Shown piece by piece: positions 1-12,723 of a stretch of DNA of 64,000 nt. Location of the stretch: positions 42,284,001 through 42,348,000 of the forward strand of contig CM075101.1 in the NCBI GenBank assembly GCA_037576195.1. Reading direction: 5' to 3'. This DNA is from Phytoseiulus persimilis. Taxonomy: Eukaryota > Arthropoda > Arachnida > Mesostigmata > Phytoseiidae. Made by a program: the position numbers and the translations under genes. Positions within the stretch are counted from its first letter, which is position 1. Every line of letters starts with the position of its first letter. The notes beneath the pieces were generated by a model. That model ran no database searches. It was not told the origin of the DNA and was given only the letters and a program-made list of their open reading frames with translations.

Positions 1-3000
1 GAATCGGCTGTCCTGTGTTGCCAAGATTCAAAGTTTGGACACTTGAGGCCAACTGATTCATCGTCGGTCTAGGAGCCTGCTGTTTCGGTGTCAACAAATT
101 GTCTACACTTATATTCAGTCCGGTCCAAGTGCTCCCCAGCGCCCCGCTGTTCTGAGCTGGAGCTTCTGGAGCTTGCGTGGACGAGTTCGGCGTCAATGTG
201 GGTAGTAGAGGAGACGTCTGAAAGAAGAGAAGCGTTTCAGGCCAATGTCGAGAAGTTGTGTCGACATTGCAGGGACAACGTTTCACCGGGAATGGTCAAG
301 ATCAGCCGAACAGGGCATGGGGAGTGATGCATAACATTTTCTCCACAAAGAAAAACTCACTCCCATCGCAGGCATCGTTGGTTGCTGTATTGGACTCATG
401 ATGTTCATCATGCCACCCATAGGAGGAGATACGGGCGAGAAGGCCGAAGGGGATAGAGGAGGTAGTGAGAGAGGAGTGCCTCCGAATATATCGTCGGGGA
501 GTGACGATGAATTGTTGTTGATTGTGCTTGAGGTTTGTGTGGGGAGAGAGTTGTACTGGTTCGACGGCGGGACGTTTGAATTGAAAGAAGCGAAGTCTGC
601 GAAATCGTCTTCCGTAGCAGAGCTCAAGGACACAGAGACCGCGGCAGTCGTAGCCGACGGCGCGTTCTGAAATTGGCTGAAGTCGGCGAAGTCCCCGTTG
701 GCTGAGGAAGAGGTTGTGCTTGAACTGAAATCGCCAAACCCGTCGAGGAGGTCAGAACTCTTCAGAGCTGCAGAATTCTGCGCCGGCTGCTGCACTTGAG
801 TTTGCTTCGCCTCCGCTGCAAAAGTGGCGGCAGCTCCCAGATCGATCATCTTTGAAGGCACGGATTTTCGAGGCTTGTTGTCGAGGTTGTGTTGGACGGC
901 GGAAGATTTCGGTTGGGGAAGGGTGTCGTCGTCGTCGAAGGCCGTTTCCTTACGTTGAGGAGGCGAAGGTGAATCTCGGAATCCGCGTTTATTCTCCCGG
1001 TCGCTGTCCTCATCATTTGAGTCACCGAAACTGCCCCGCCTCTGGTTTCGTCTCTCGGAAGGAAAGTCCGCGAAGTCGTTATCCCTTCTGGAAGCGAAGC
1101 CCATGGATTCGCCGGACAGTCCGATGTACTTGTCTTTGGACTTCTTCGCTTTCTTGCGTTCGTTGCGAAGTCTGTCGTCGTCCATTATCATCTCGATGAG
1201 GTCTTTGACACGGTTTCGAACTGTGGGGAGAAGCGGTGAGAAATCCGAATTTAAATATGAAAATTCATGAGCTCCAGTTCGGGGTATTCGGGGGTTATCT
1301 GGCTCGAGGTATCGGAGTCGAGATTAGTGTAGTACAACATTGAGTACTCACCGTTCACGCCTTGATCCTTGCCCATTTCGTCAACAAACGTATAGTTCTC
1401 CAAACCCCTCAGGTCGTAGATGTGCTCTCGAGCAGATGTCACAACTCTTTCCGAGCCATTCTTCACCAAGTAGTCCAATAACAGGAGGCCTGAAAGGGAA
1501 AATCGATTACTTGAGGGAGACTGATGGCCAGACAATTCCCTCGGGGAGGAAATTCTCATCGATCAGATCCACACTATCCCCTAGTTACAGCACAGAGTGG
1601 CGAGCAACGATTTGCCAAACGTCCCCGGGGACGTCCATTCAGCGACAGTCGTCCGCCCGATCGGACAAGTATTCGCATAATCGTCTACCGGTTCGAGATC
1701 GCGAGTTCAAACGCCTCAGTAGAGTGGGCGTTAGGTTTCTTTGACAACACCAGAGAGTGAGCCCGAGCCTCCCAGCGGATTCGGAGCAACTCCGCTCGGG
1801 AAGTTTTCCAAGTACGAGCCACTCTCTCTCCGTAGCTGGATTTCAATGTGTGCTCGGTGGAGCATTTTCTGATGAATACCCACTGCCAATGAATAAAAGT
1901 GGACGAGGGCAATACCTTTGTAGACTCGTCTCCAAACGCGTTTGTTGTCCTCCAATAAGCGTCGCCATAACATCCCCATAACCTCTGGGAACGATTCGTA
2001 GGAGAAAGTTGCTTGTGAGATTTCCTGCATCAGCGATGAGTGTGGGCCCCAGGGCTCATCGTTGGTCGCCTCCCGAACTTTCGCCTCCTGCTCGGTGTAG
2101 TTGTAGAGAACATTTGTCCTGCAATAGGTCGGACTCGCTCGAATTACCGCCCTTCGTCACACGACAGATCGTTGTGTGGACTGCACGCAAGCACTCTATC
2201 CGAGAGATGCTTTCCATATGGGCTCATTCAACGTTAGAGGGTTGCGGGTCTACCCTTGACAACAAGCAGTAAGGCGACTAGGGATTTCAGACGGAAGAAT
2301 ATCTATGACTCTGTTCCAGGTAGACTCGCTTCTTAGAATCGGCGATACTGACACTACAATGTATTTAAACCGCCCGTATGAGCGGAGAGCTCTATGAGGG
2401 AGCTCATAAAACGGATTTCGTTAGCTAGACAACTAGAAAAGTTGACGATCGTTTCTGCTGACAAGATAACGCAGCCTTGCACGCCAACTATGTGACATAT
2501 ATTCGGATCCGCTGTGGCGTTGTTCGACCGTCTGCGAACCGATTTACGATCGTCACATCTCAACACACGGGATGATTTTCTGGTCAGGCCACTGCGATCC
2601 TCCGAGATCATATTCTGATGCAGATCATTCCTCCCACCGTTTCGTTAGGGGAAGCCTCGGTCAGATTTCATGGTTTTCGATCGAGCCAGCGACTCTGAGC
2701 TGGATGAAATCCAGACGTTCCGATGAGGAGAGAACTGCCGAACACGATATCCGGCAGAGATCGTGGTCGCTGAATTACTAATCGGATCAAATCCTGCATT
2801 CAACTGCTTCGAATTCGGACGTGAATTGGAAGCCCGATAGCATTTGTCGCGCTCCATCTCCAACGTTACGCCGAGGAAGGCATCGATCGAGCCAGAAGTG
2901 CCTTGAGTGGGTCACGGATTCCTCGATGTACTCCCACAAGTTTCACAAGTATCAAATCACATCCCTCGCGAGTTGCTGCTCTATCCCACCAACTCAGTGA

Positions 3001-3684
3001 GGATCCTCATCGGCTCAACGACTCAAGGCTTCGAAAAGTGGTCCACTGCCGATATCCATCGGACTGTCCATCCGTTCGTAATTGTGGAGAATCTAACGCG
3101 GCCACAGCCATCTGCTCGGCATTCGAAACTGGAAGACGTGGCCCAGTCTACATCACTTTAGGGCACAGCCGAGCCTAGCGAAAATCTCCAATGGCGCAGT
3201 AGATCCACACAGAAATGAGAAGCTCTCAAATCGAACGACAACTGCCCAGCGAACAAGATATCGCAACAATTCTTCCCAAGGACATCGTGACGGCCGAATT
3301 GATACCTTCACATGTATCCATGTGGAAGGTGTGCATTAACAGCTTGATCTTGATGAGAGAGCGACGGTACTACAAGTTTGAAAGGGAAACCCTCCAGCGT
3401 TGAGGATGACACGCCTATTGAAAGTCGTGCGTGATTACGAAACATTCTATTTTCCAGACAGATGGCTGTCGAATTCATTCCTCGATGTTTGAGGAATACA
3501 GCGAACAACCTGTTCGATTCATTGCAGTCTCCAAGCAGCCGTCAGTCCCCAGAGAGCGGCGCCCCAATTTACATCACAGTGATCATCCACGGTTCGATGT
3601 CTCGTAGCAGCTGAGAGCGACAAGAAGTACTTACGCCTTGTCGAGAATTTCTTTGACTTTCCAGTTGAGGTTTACGTTGAACAT
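1..3684 (-). CDS. CLINT1: Clathrin interactor 1 / epsinR (ENTH-domain adaptor), 3' end outside window
   Basis: Clathrin adaptor of the trans-Golgi and endosomes. In this family the ENTH domain binds phosphoinositide and a SNARE, and the tail binds AP-1 and clathrin. Five exons read on the minus strand: 3684-3635 (ATG at 3684), 2118-1916, 1489-1352, 1220-361 and 217 to the window edge. All junctions are GT-AG and all phases close, giving at least 489 residues. The ENTH domain fills roughly residues 5-150, with family motifs WKVKEILDKATN, NGSERVVTSAREHIYDLR and ERKKAKKSKDKYIG. The tail is Ser/Asp-rich and carries DFADF/GFGDF motifs (NDFADF, DGFGDF, GDFADF, DDFADF), which are the gamma-ear type ligands of this family. 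A conserved GSTW..LNISVDNLL block in the last visible exon matches vertebrate CLINT1. Nothing looks broken. The arthropod counterpart is the liquid-facets-related protein. Confidence 0.95.
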
Positions 3685-6408
3685 GATGGGAACACTTAAT
3701 ACAAGTACTGACGGCTTGGCAACACGAAGCAAAATCGAAACAAATACGAACAAATACAAGGGAGAAAAGGAGCACGCAGCCCACCTCACAACAGGCACGG
3801 ACACCCAACGTAAACCTCTATACGACGACGACGACAACAGCGGCGGCAGCAGCGGCCAGCAAGTTGGATGACAACACACTGCTGGCACTCTTCCGCCGCT
3901 ATTGAACGGGACTATGGCAGCCAGCAGCAGCCGACAGAGAAGCCTAAGCCCGGACCACAAAGCCGAAGAAAGATGGCGTATGATGGGCGGAGCCAGGGGA
4001 AGACAGGAGCCACGGGCTAGCCATAGTGGACAAGGACATAATATGTCACCGAGCTCGAATATTTGATGGGCGATGAGTGAATGTCCACGAAAACGTTTTC
4101 GCTCGGGGTTCCGACTCCCGACACAACCACAGGCAGCTCATATTAGGCCGTCCTGCCATCCTTGAGCGCTACGCTCGAGACCAAGAGTTCCCTGCTGGCA
4201 ATGATCAAATCTGCATCGAGTCTGAACGAGGGTATCGACACAACAAAAGATCCGATCCTGTTCCGAAGTACCACGTGGAGCTTCATCTCCTCTCAGTCGG
4301 GTGGCTCTTCGACATGGAAATGCCTCCCAGGTCGGCGTGAAGGATGTCAAGGGGGCCCGGGAAGAACCGCCACCGAGACTCCGACGGAATATATCGAGTT
4401 CTGTACATATGATTTCAGTCCTTCCTAACCAGGAAAACTCGGCCCCTTTGGTGGACCTGCCGATTGAACTCCCTTAGGTGAGGTATCTTGGACTTGAGAC
4501 AACGAGGCTGCTAGCAGATTTAGTCTGGAGAGCGGGCAAGATCAATGATACCACACAAGGAATGGATGTGGGTCATGAGTTGCATTTTGCGCCGGTCTCC
4601 CTCGAGCGACACAGAGTGGAACTTGGCGATTCGAGGAAGCTTGGCTCGCTCGAAAAAAACATCGACTCCATGGGGGCCGGAACACAGTCGATGTCACCTG
4701 ATATTCGCTAATCGAATCGCTATTGGTGCCGATTGCACTTCCGATGGATTGGGACTTTCAGTGTGATGGATCATGAATCCATTCTCCCGCATTATGAAGC
4801 ATCTGTCGGATGATTGCAGCCCACAGGAGACCCCATTGAGTTGCCCTCGGATCGTTCTCTGGATATGAAGTTGGAGGACACAGGGTGAGATGAGCTATGC
4901 TGCTCAATCTCACTGAATTACCACGGACTCGCGGAAGGAGCGCTCTGTGTTCTAACGCCTTTCGCGTTGACGCATTCGTAAGAAAGAATCGGTTCTCGAC
5001 GCTCCTTGGGACAGAGACCAAATACGGATCGCAACTGAAATCGGACCGCAATCAGCTGTACATGACCACGTATATGGAGCCTCGACAACCAGAAGCGAGG
5101 GCAGATCAGTCACTAATTAATGAAATTACTGGGAGGATCACTCCCATGAGAACTGAATGCTTCGTTTCAGGCGGAATCAAAGGGTTTCCAATCCCCACTC
5201 TGACTCAAACCAGGGACTTCGTCACTCATAAAGATGAAAACTAGTGGACATGCCTGGGAGAGGTCGAATCGAGCCGGAGTCCAATATGTCCTCCTTGTGA
5301 TGGTGAATGATCCCGTTCGTCGTGTTCGCGGTGATGATCAGGATATGATCCGATGTAGCTCGGCTAGCGGCCGGCTAATCTGCCAGCCTATCTACGGTGA
5401 AGCCGTTCCTGGTTAGGGGGAACGAGGAATTTACCCGGCGTAGCTCGAATACATTGAAGCTCAACTCATTATCAGAGGTGACCACAAAATTCTCATAGGG
5501 CGTTGGAGTTCCGGCCCGAGAAGCTGTGTGATATCTCTTGCGGAGCCGCATCGCGTTACGCCGAGTCATAGTCAAGATTCCAACAAAGACTTTGTTTGAG
5601 AGATACCAAGCTTTTTTCTCTGCATTATGTGTATGAACTGATTGAGATGACGCTCAGAGGCGTCTGCACTCTCCTTCCAACGCCACCCATCGGGATACTC
5701 GCTGGAAACGTCGCGATGATAGTGCCAACCTCTCAGTTCGATATTGTGCCGGATCACGAGCCAATTGTAAATGAGGAAGGTTGGTGCAGGCGCGCGGACT
5801 CCTCCAGAGTGCTCAGCGAAGATCATCGTCATCATTTTGTCATCCTCCCGTGACCAGACCTCCCTCCTCAGAGACTTGTGAGCCTGGAAATGTGCGACAA
5901 CGAGCCTCACGACAGTAGCTCCCTTCACCTGACTTGCACTGTTTGGGAATCATCTCGATGATGCGGTCTTAAGTTACCAAAAAACGCAGTTTCCGCGCTA
6001 AAGGATATTCAATACCTAATCAGTTTTAGCAGCAACCCGCCAAAATAAGCGGCGCAAATCGTCGGCTCAACTCCCGGTCGGCTGCGGCAGTGTTTTGTTT
6101 CGTATCCAACCCTCCTTGGGCGAAATTTTAGAACACCCAATCCTTCGACTGGTCCGTTCACGATCCTTGCTCGTACCCCCAAATACAGATGGTTTTTGAA
6201 GGCGAAATCAGCGCATTCAAGCTGAGACCACCGTCGATAGAACATTCAACGGCACTTAGAACCTGAACAGTGACTGTGGTCTGAAAGAAAATACTCGATT
6301 GCCGTGTACGGTGCAGGATAGTCTGCGAGGATGAGTCTCGAAGGAGGTTCTTGAGAGCTGCAGGGGTGAAAGGCTGGGATGTTCCACTGATGTTGACTGC
6401 CGATAACA
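3685..6408. other. Intergenic region between CLINT1 and TM2D2
   Basis: This holds the CLINT1 leader and promoter and the TM2D2 promoter. No conserved protein was recognised. Two consecutive minus-strand open stretches, 5928-5572 (118 codons) and 5575-5375 (66 codons), have protein-like composition and lie in different frames. The second contains a run beginning YLSNKVFVGILTMTRR if read upstream of its ATG. I could not place either in a family and do not call them genes. Confidence 0.5.
3970..3978. promoter_or_regulatory. YY1/Pho-like AAGATGGCG motif upstream of CLINT1
   Basis: An AAGATGGCG match lies 286 bases upstream of the CLINT1 start codon, in the presumed 5' leader or core promoter. 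YY1/Pleiohomeotic-type motifs are common near start sites of housekeeping genes. The assignment rests on motif and position only. Confidence 0.25.
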
Positions 6409-8093
6409 ATGGGTTTAGGCTTTAGGTGGACATCCGTGATCCTTTTCGTTATGCATTTCTATAGTGTCAACACTCAGACACAATGTCACTTGAACTACAG
6501 CATGGCATACGTTAGTCATTCGCCCCTAGTGTACTGCGAATATTTGTGAGTACTTCACGCTACTTTTAGCCCCGGTTCATTTTGCGAATCGTTCGATAAG
6601 AAACTTCCGATCGTTGGCATCTGGGACGTCTTCCTCGGAAAGGAATGCGAATATTCATGTGAACTAATCCCCGATTCCAGGCCAATGGACTTCTTAGAGT
6701 GTTCGGATCCGATAGATCTCCGAGGCAACGATACCGCCAGACAAGAACTCAAATACGGATGCTCTCGGGTATGCTTGCGTCGAACGACATATTCAGATAT
6801 ACCCTTGGACGACATCGTGCGGCAGCTGACCGCTAGATCACCGGCGGACCATTTTAGCACGAATGCGTTGTCCATCGCGCTCCAAAGTCTTCCGCAACGC
6901 ACTCTTCTCTGCCAACCCGCTCTCCCCAGAATCATTGATATGTGGGCGCTCGTTGTTCCGTGCCTAAAAGAGCTCGTCGCAGGGTATTAAGCTCGTCAGA
7001 GTTTTGAATCGCTCATGATCAGTCTGGAGCAGGGGTGGGAAGAATGCGGTCCGCGTGTGGACCACTGTGTCTGAATAGGGTTTTGCACAACTCGAGCGCT
7101 CAAAATCGCCGAATCGCCTCTATGGAAGCAGAGATCCGACATTTCTTACGATTTCCCTCACCCTGGTGGACGAGTGAATCGAGTGTTCACTCCACGTTGG
7201 TCACCTGGAGGTGTTGTGAGCTTCCTGAAACTCAGATTCGTTATTCTCGCCAAGGAAACAGTTCCTGACTTTGAAAACTCATCTTTGCCGGATGTCGCTC
7301 TTTGGAGACTTGACATAAGGCCTACGAATAACTTAAGCTCGCTCAGATACCTTCTCTGTAGCGGCCCGCAAGTCTGCACAGCCGCGAGGGTCCTCTGCAC
7401 GGCGGCCGGCGAACCAGATTGTTCCCACCACGTTGCCCGGCCCTGGTCTAGAGGGCTCGATAAATCGTGCCCGAATACTTCTCAGTCACAATGGGCGCCG
7501 AATGAGCTTCGATATTTCACTTGAAAGCGATGGCTTCTTGAACGGATGAATGAATCTTCTTCTTCCAGTGGGGAGGCAATCGGTACGAAGAGGTACAGAT
7601 GTCGGCAGTAAACTGCAGCGTTTTACCCAACATTGAGTGCTTCGGCGTTCGGACGTTCCGGAAGGAGGGATTCCCCTGCATAAAGTGAGTTTTTTTGGAG
7701 TGCGAATCTCGATAAGACAGACACTAGAGGAGACCTTTGGAGAGCTCCCTAACACCTTCCTGGCTGGACGGAACCCCTGGGTGCAAACGAAGGCAACGCA
7801 TATCCCGTTCCGATCGCGGACAGTAACCGCCAAGACTTCGATGCTTCCGAGCTGGCTGCTAATCATAATTGTCTTCCAGGTACACGGGGCACTATTTCAC
7901 CACGACGTTTTTGTATTCGCTTCTGTTGGGCTTCCTTGGTATGGATCGGTTCTGTTTGGGACACACGGGAACCGCGGTCGGAAAACTGCTTACGGTAGGA
8001 GGCGTTGGAATCTGGTGGGTTGTTGACATTATTCTGCTCGCGACAGGCAATCTCATGCCCGAAGACGGAAGCAACTGGATGCCATATGTATAG
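6409..8093 (+). CDS. TM2D2: TM2 domain-containing protein 2, complete
   Basis: Membrane protein of the TM2D family, whose three members act together in Notch signalling in Drosophila. Four exons: 6409-6545, 6681-6768, 7569-7684 and 7880-8093. All are GT-AG with matching phases and give 184 residues. The start at 6409 was chosen because it opens a good signal peptide ([19 protein letters not shown]). The ectodomain keeps the family cysteine pattern: [49 protein letters not shown]. The TM2 domain fills residues 115-184: a first membrane helix near 121-135, the DRF motif at 136-138, the highly conserved [12 protein letters not shown], then a second helix rich in W, V, I and L near 150-170. The C-terminus DGSNW is typical of TM2D2 rather than TM2D1 or TM2D3. 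The protein is somewhat shorter than the human one (about 214) because of a shorter N-terminal linker. Confidence 0.95.
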
Positions 8094-8148
8094 CATTAGG
8101 GATCCCGGTTCCTTGTGGCGCCGGTTAAGTGTGAATAATAGCTGTTCG

Positions 8149-8154
8149 AATAAA
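8149..8154 (+). terminator. TM2D2 polyadenylation signal
   Basis: Canonical AATAAA 56 bases after the TM2D2 stop codon. Confidence 0.7.
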
Positions 8155-8309
8155 TGATTACGGCCTGTAGATAATGTACAAACAGAGATGGTTCGACTAC
8201 TCAATTTTCGTATTCCACCAAAACCGTCCACATTTTTCTCTTTCTTTGAGATCTCGACATAAGTTCGTGAATGCAAGAACGTGTCGGATAGGAACGATAG
8301 GGGTAACAG

Positions 8310-8315
8310 TTTATT
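8310..8315 (-). terminator. POLR3H polyadenylation signal
   Basis: AATAAA on the minus strand, 15 bases beyond the POLR3H stop codon, so the 3' UTR must be very short. It lies tail to tail with the TM2D2 signal, about 155 bases away. The two 3' ends need not overlap. Confidence 0.6.
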
Positions 8316-8330
8316 GAGATCGGTTCACTA

Positions 8331-9969
8331 TCATGTATTGCTCCACCACGCGATGGCTCCTAATCCCGGTTCGTTCATAGCAGCTTCTAGCTCATAAGAA
8401 GACGGTAGATTTTGTTGTTGGATCGTGTCCAGCGTCGGTCCGACTGGGGAGCAGTCGGTGAACTTCTCGTCCACGACCCTGAAACGAATCCGATCGCCCA
8501 CCTCTAGGAGGAGGTTGTGGGATTCGCCGCTATCAGTTCCATACTCCCAAATCCAACAGCCTGCAAGTAAATCGTGAACGGTGTCGTGAATATTCGATTT
8601 CGGAGAGATCATCTGCTTTGCAACTCGAATCGAGATTCGTGACAAACAGTCAAACGATGGGATATCACGTTGTGTAAATTCATGTACTCTATAAATCTTG
8701 TTTTCGTCTAAGAGGAATGCGAACTGCAGTGTCTCTGATGTGCGGTTTTCGAACCCATAATCACGACAGATCGATCTGAACTTCTTGTCCAAATAATAAG
8801 TCGATCATTCCATCGGTCTCTGGAAGTTGACTGCCATCGGAGGAGACGTTCGCGTATTCCCACGCGACACCGACGATGTAAATGCCCTAATCGCATTTTT
8901 TAGCTCGACCAAGCGTCAGGCTCGGACCGCTGACCTGAGATTCGCTCCATGGAACCAGAGGTACAACACATGGTGTCGGACTCATGGTGGTTCGTCAAAA
9001 TGACGGATTTCGCCGTGAATATGGTGCGGTCGGCATCTGAGGCGGAAACCGTCAAGTTACGGAGGATCAGCTCCGGCATGGGCCATATTCTCGAGTCAGT
9101 GTTAAGCTCAGCTCCTGACGCCGAGAATACAGCTCATTGAGTTAATTTCTCTCAAATGCTACTCATCAGGGGCGAGGCAGTACTAATCGACGCCCAGGTC
9201 CAGTGTGAATATTTCTGGAAGGTGCCGCCGCTGGGGAAGTGCCGACTGCAAGAACTGTTCGTGCTCAATCGAGCTGTACTGCGGTTCCGAAAATCCGAAA
9301 GCCACGTTTCACTGCTGATTCAACTCTGCCTGCAGTATCGATATCACCACAAATTTGGACTCGGCTCGTAAAGGTGATGCATTATCAGGAACACGCGTGG
9401 AAAGCACCTGAAGTTTCGACTTACTCTTGACTCCATCCCAGTGGGATGGATGCGGCAGCCTCATTCCCTGAACTATGATGTCGTCGAAGAACTCCAGTGA
9501 AATTTTCACACCTTCTGGTGACATGGAGCGTACCCTGCCCTCTATGACTTCGTTAATGAAAGGTCGGAAAACTATTGCTCGAAAATAGACTTTCTTGTGC
9601 ACAGCCCCGTCACCGGGCAGGATGTGGAAATCGGTCTTGGAGCTTTGAGGCAAGAAATCCATCACTTTGATGAAGAGCCCACAATTAAGCAGCACCTGCA
9701 AAAAACAGTTTGATTCCACATGTGCACACTCGAGCAATTGAGCCCTCAACCAGATGTTTAGTTGGTGAAAGAGGAACTCGGTTCATTGGTATTGAATGGA
9801 TAGGGTGTGCTCTTGAATATTCCGTTAGGGTAACAGGGAGTTATTCCAAGCTTGCCTTATTAACGAATTTATTGTTGAGAGCTTGGCGTAGAGCATCATA
9901 AATAGATGTTCCAGTGAGTTTATCCGGCTCAACTCGCACCACATCACTCAGTTCACTGACAACGAACAT
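8331..9969 (-). CDS. POLR3H: DNA-directed RNA polymerase III subunit RPC8, complete
   Basis: Stalk subunit of RNA polymerase III, the paralogue of Rpb7 that pairs with RPC9 and acts in initiation on tRNA and 5S genes. Three exons on the minus strand: 9969-9856, 9695-9425 and 8560-8331. The protein is 204 residues, the same length as human POLR3H. The N-terminal Rpb7-type domain (about 1-80) starts MFVVSELSDVVRVEP and contains LNCGLFIKVMDF and the ILPGDGAVHKKVYFRAIVF strand region. The C-terminal OB-fold domain includes SPEGVKISLEFFDDI, CWIWEYGTD, IRFRVVDEKF and the signature ending EPGLGAIAWWSNT. The first intron uses a GC donor (AAG|GCAAGC) with a normal AG acceptor. The second intron (864 bases) is ordinary GT-AG. 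No sequence defects are visible. Confidence 0.96.
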
Positions 9970-12273
9970 CTGGTAAATTCTAACGACACCCTGTTAGCAT
10001 TCGAGACATCCGTCAGAATAGTCAAGCAGTAGGTAATACTCTGAATAACGGATTCCAGGATAAAGCGCGAAAATGAAGCGGTGAGTATCAGATGCGCGGG
10101 AATGGTCCAGGTTGGATGCAACGCGGCGCCATTTTTAAAGTTCTCGGAGTGGTCCAGGTTGGATGTATCGGAGCGCGAACCCTAGATCGGGAGCAGGGTG
10201 CTGCATCGCAGTTTGGCTGCATAGCATCATGAGTCCCAATACTGATCGTGTCGGGGAACACCATTCAGGGAGACGATAAGCAGCACAATTCGAGCTGTGC
10301 TCCTCCCCAGGTGTTCGGGGGCCAGCCCGTATGTTATCGTCGAGATGGTTCTTCTGGTTTCTTTGGGATTATCTTCCCAGTTTCTGCGATCGTACGCTGA
10401 GTCCGATCACCGCAGATATCCGATGGATATCATCGTGCTCATCTCTGGGCCAGAGCTCATGTAATTCCACCGCTGACAATTATAGCGGAACTCAGATCTG
10501 AGCGTGACTGGAATTTGATCCTAATCTGAATACAATCCTGCTCTTCATAGGAAATTCGAGTTGATTCATGATGACGCGGAAACAGTCCCTGTCGTACTTA
10601 ACGTATATCATAGCAATACTGACTCGTCTCTCTCTGAGACATCCTAGAACAACTGCGACTCCGAGAAGCCTCTAGGGCTCTCTGCCTATGTGTTTTGCGG
10701 GGCATTTCTGTCGCCACGCCTATTGAGCCCACGAAAGCGTTCCGTTCGCGAGTTAGTAACGTTCTCCTGCGAGTTGGCCTGATAACAGTGCCTGGCCAGT
10801 TGCAATCTGAGTAGACAAATGATTCCTCGCGGCTCACGGAGCTCTGCGGCTGTCGTAGACCATTCCACGAAGCCTCTCGACGCCGCCTCACGTGAGCCAG
10901 TGGGCTACACTGAGTCCTCGCCGCATCCCATCAAATTCTGGTCGTTTATCGGCTATGTTGGCCTGTGGAAACTTGGCATAAGTTACCATTCTCGGCTGCT
11001 CAACACGCTGGGCAGCCTCTCAGACATACTAACATGGGAACGCGCTCAAAGTTGTGAATTCCCCGGAGGAAAATTCACACAGAGCTGCCGCTATAGTTGT
11101 CCAGTAAACCCGGTGACGGAGAATACGGGCTCGGAAAACCCGCAACACGAAATACGCCTAAACTCAGCACTGCTGATCTAAGCGTTCTCAGCTCCGCGTT
11201 TTGCGCGCGCTGACCAACTCGTACCGTCTATCGCTGCCCTCGCTCTCTAAAATTTTGAACTCGTTCAATCTCAAGATTGGATGGTCTGAAATTCTGCGAT
11301 CGCTACCCATTGCAAGATTCCTTTTCGATCCATCCTATGCTGCACATTGACAACATCTGACGTCGCTGACCATGCTATGATATCTGTACGTTTGCCCTCC
11401 TCGACGTTACCATACTTTCCTTTCCATTTTCAAAAATATGTAACTTACGAGACATAGCCCGTGAACCTTCCAATTTTTGTAGTGTGCGGTGATCGAAACA
11501 CGTATCGCGTTGCCCAGAGACAATCGTAACGTTTCCCGTGGATTGTGCTCCCATGGAAAGTCTGCCGACTTCCCGAAATGTTTAGGAGTACTTTCCAACT
11601 CAAACCTCAATTATAAGTAGAGCCTAAAACTCCAGTCATGATTTATCATCATTCACTTGTCCATTGGTGAATGCACAAGAGCTCTGTGAGAGCCCGGCGA
11701 TCCTGAAGAGATGAAATGCGACAAGAGGGACGAAAACCTTAGTTGCTCTCAGCAACATTCTGGTGAATACTCGATCGGATAACTGTGCGTTCCCACGAAG
11801 TCAATAGCGTGTATTGAACATTCGGCTGTGGGGTAGAATTTTGGACGCTCGGCGTCACTCCACCGTATTGACTCAGCCAAGGCTCGGTTACCTCGAAACC
11901 TGAACTCAGCTCCTTAGGCGCTGAGGCTGCTGAGCCGAACCATCATCACTGGGCTTCCACGACCCGGAACGCCTGCTTCCGACACTCAGAGAGAAGAAGA
12001 AGCGAATTCCGAAAGTTATCCATGACAGCTATCTGTTCAAGCCTAGGACAAGGAATGGCTGAGAATGAAAGGTTACGAACGATTCATAATAAACATCGCG
12101 ACGCAAAACCCTATCACCTGCCTCCGAGGAGCGCTTCAATACATCCACCCTCGACCTCTCCGAGCGCTCAGAGAAACGGCGTTGCGATGCATTCAAGCTG
12201 GATCATCCCGACGTATTTGACGCCCGCATGAAAAGGAACCCAGAGTTTCAGAGAGACGATAGGCACGGTGTGG
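9970..12273. other. Upstream region of POLR3H, no gene recognised
   Basis: Apart from the 16-bp repeat pair I see no conserved protein, RNA gene or long repeat here. Open stretches are short and on both strands, as expected by chance at this base composition. Confidence 0.5.
10103..10165. repeat. Two perfect 16-bp direct repeats upstream of POLR3H
   Basis: TGGTCCAGGTTGGATG occurs at 10103-10118 and again at 10150-10165, 47 bases apart, about 130-200 bases upstream of the POLR3H start codon. A GCGGCGCCATTTTT segment (YY1-like GCCAT) lies between them. Position suggests a promoter element, but function is inferred. Confidence 0.6.
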
Positions 12274-12280
12274 GTCATTT

Positions 12281-12442
12281 TGAGCCCAAACACATTTAGA
12301 GCCCAAGTACATTAGAGCCCAAGAACATTCAGAGCCCAGGAACAAACAAAGCCCAAGGACATTCAGAGCCCAGGGACGATTTGAGCCCAAGGACGATTTG
12401 AGCCCGAAGACCTTTTGAGCCCCAAGACATTTTGAGCCCAGC
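12281..12442 (+). repeat. Left 17-bp tandem array
   Basis: Degenerate head-to-tail copies of a 17-bp unit whose constant part is GAGCCCAAGGACATT. Units differ by one to four bases, so the array is old or evolves quickly. It is the inverted partner of the array at 13156-13310. Confidence 0.85.
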
Positions 12443-12660
12443 CTCCGTACAGAGTGCTTTAAAGGTTTTTGGAGATGGAAACGTTTCTGATTACGCAATG
12501 CTATGTTCCTTCGTTGATTCCATATTTGTTTCTTGGGAATGGTGTCTGCTCTTTGCGAACAGAAAATCCTCCAGCGAGCGGAGAACCGTCGTGAATTGGA
12601 TTCGGAAGCGTATGTTTTTCATGTAGGGCTCATGAGAGCAGCTGGACATGTATTCCCGGG

Positions 12661-12723
12661 ACTCGGAGCTCGGAAAATAATTTGAGACTCGGAAAATAAT
12701 TTGAGACTCGGAAATCAATATTT
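12661..12723 (+). repeat. 18-21 bp tandem repeat inside the foldback core
   Basis: Three near-identical copies of GAGACTCGGAAAATAATTT follow one another, then trail into TTTGGAAAA-like variants. The unit is unrelated to the 17-bp flanking arrays. Confidence 0.8.

Noticed and set aside
3308..3403. ATGTGGAAGGTG on the plus strand near 3320, resembling the start of CLINT1 (MWKV)
   Set aside because: Wrong strand. The true first exon is at 3684-3635 on the minus strand and joins in phase to the next exon.
6769..6990. Continuation of the TM2D2 exon 2 frame for about 70 codons
   Set aside because: The donor CGG|GTATGC at 6769 joins in phase to the exon at 7569, which restores the family sequence WGGNRYEE. 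The read-through has no similarity.
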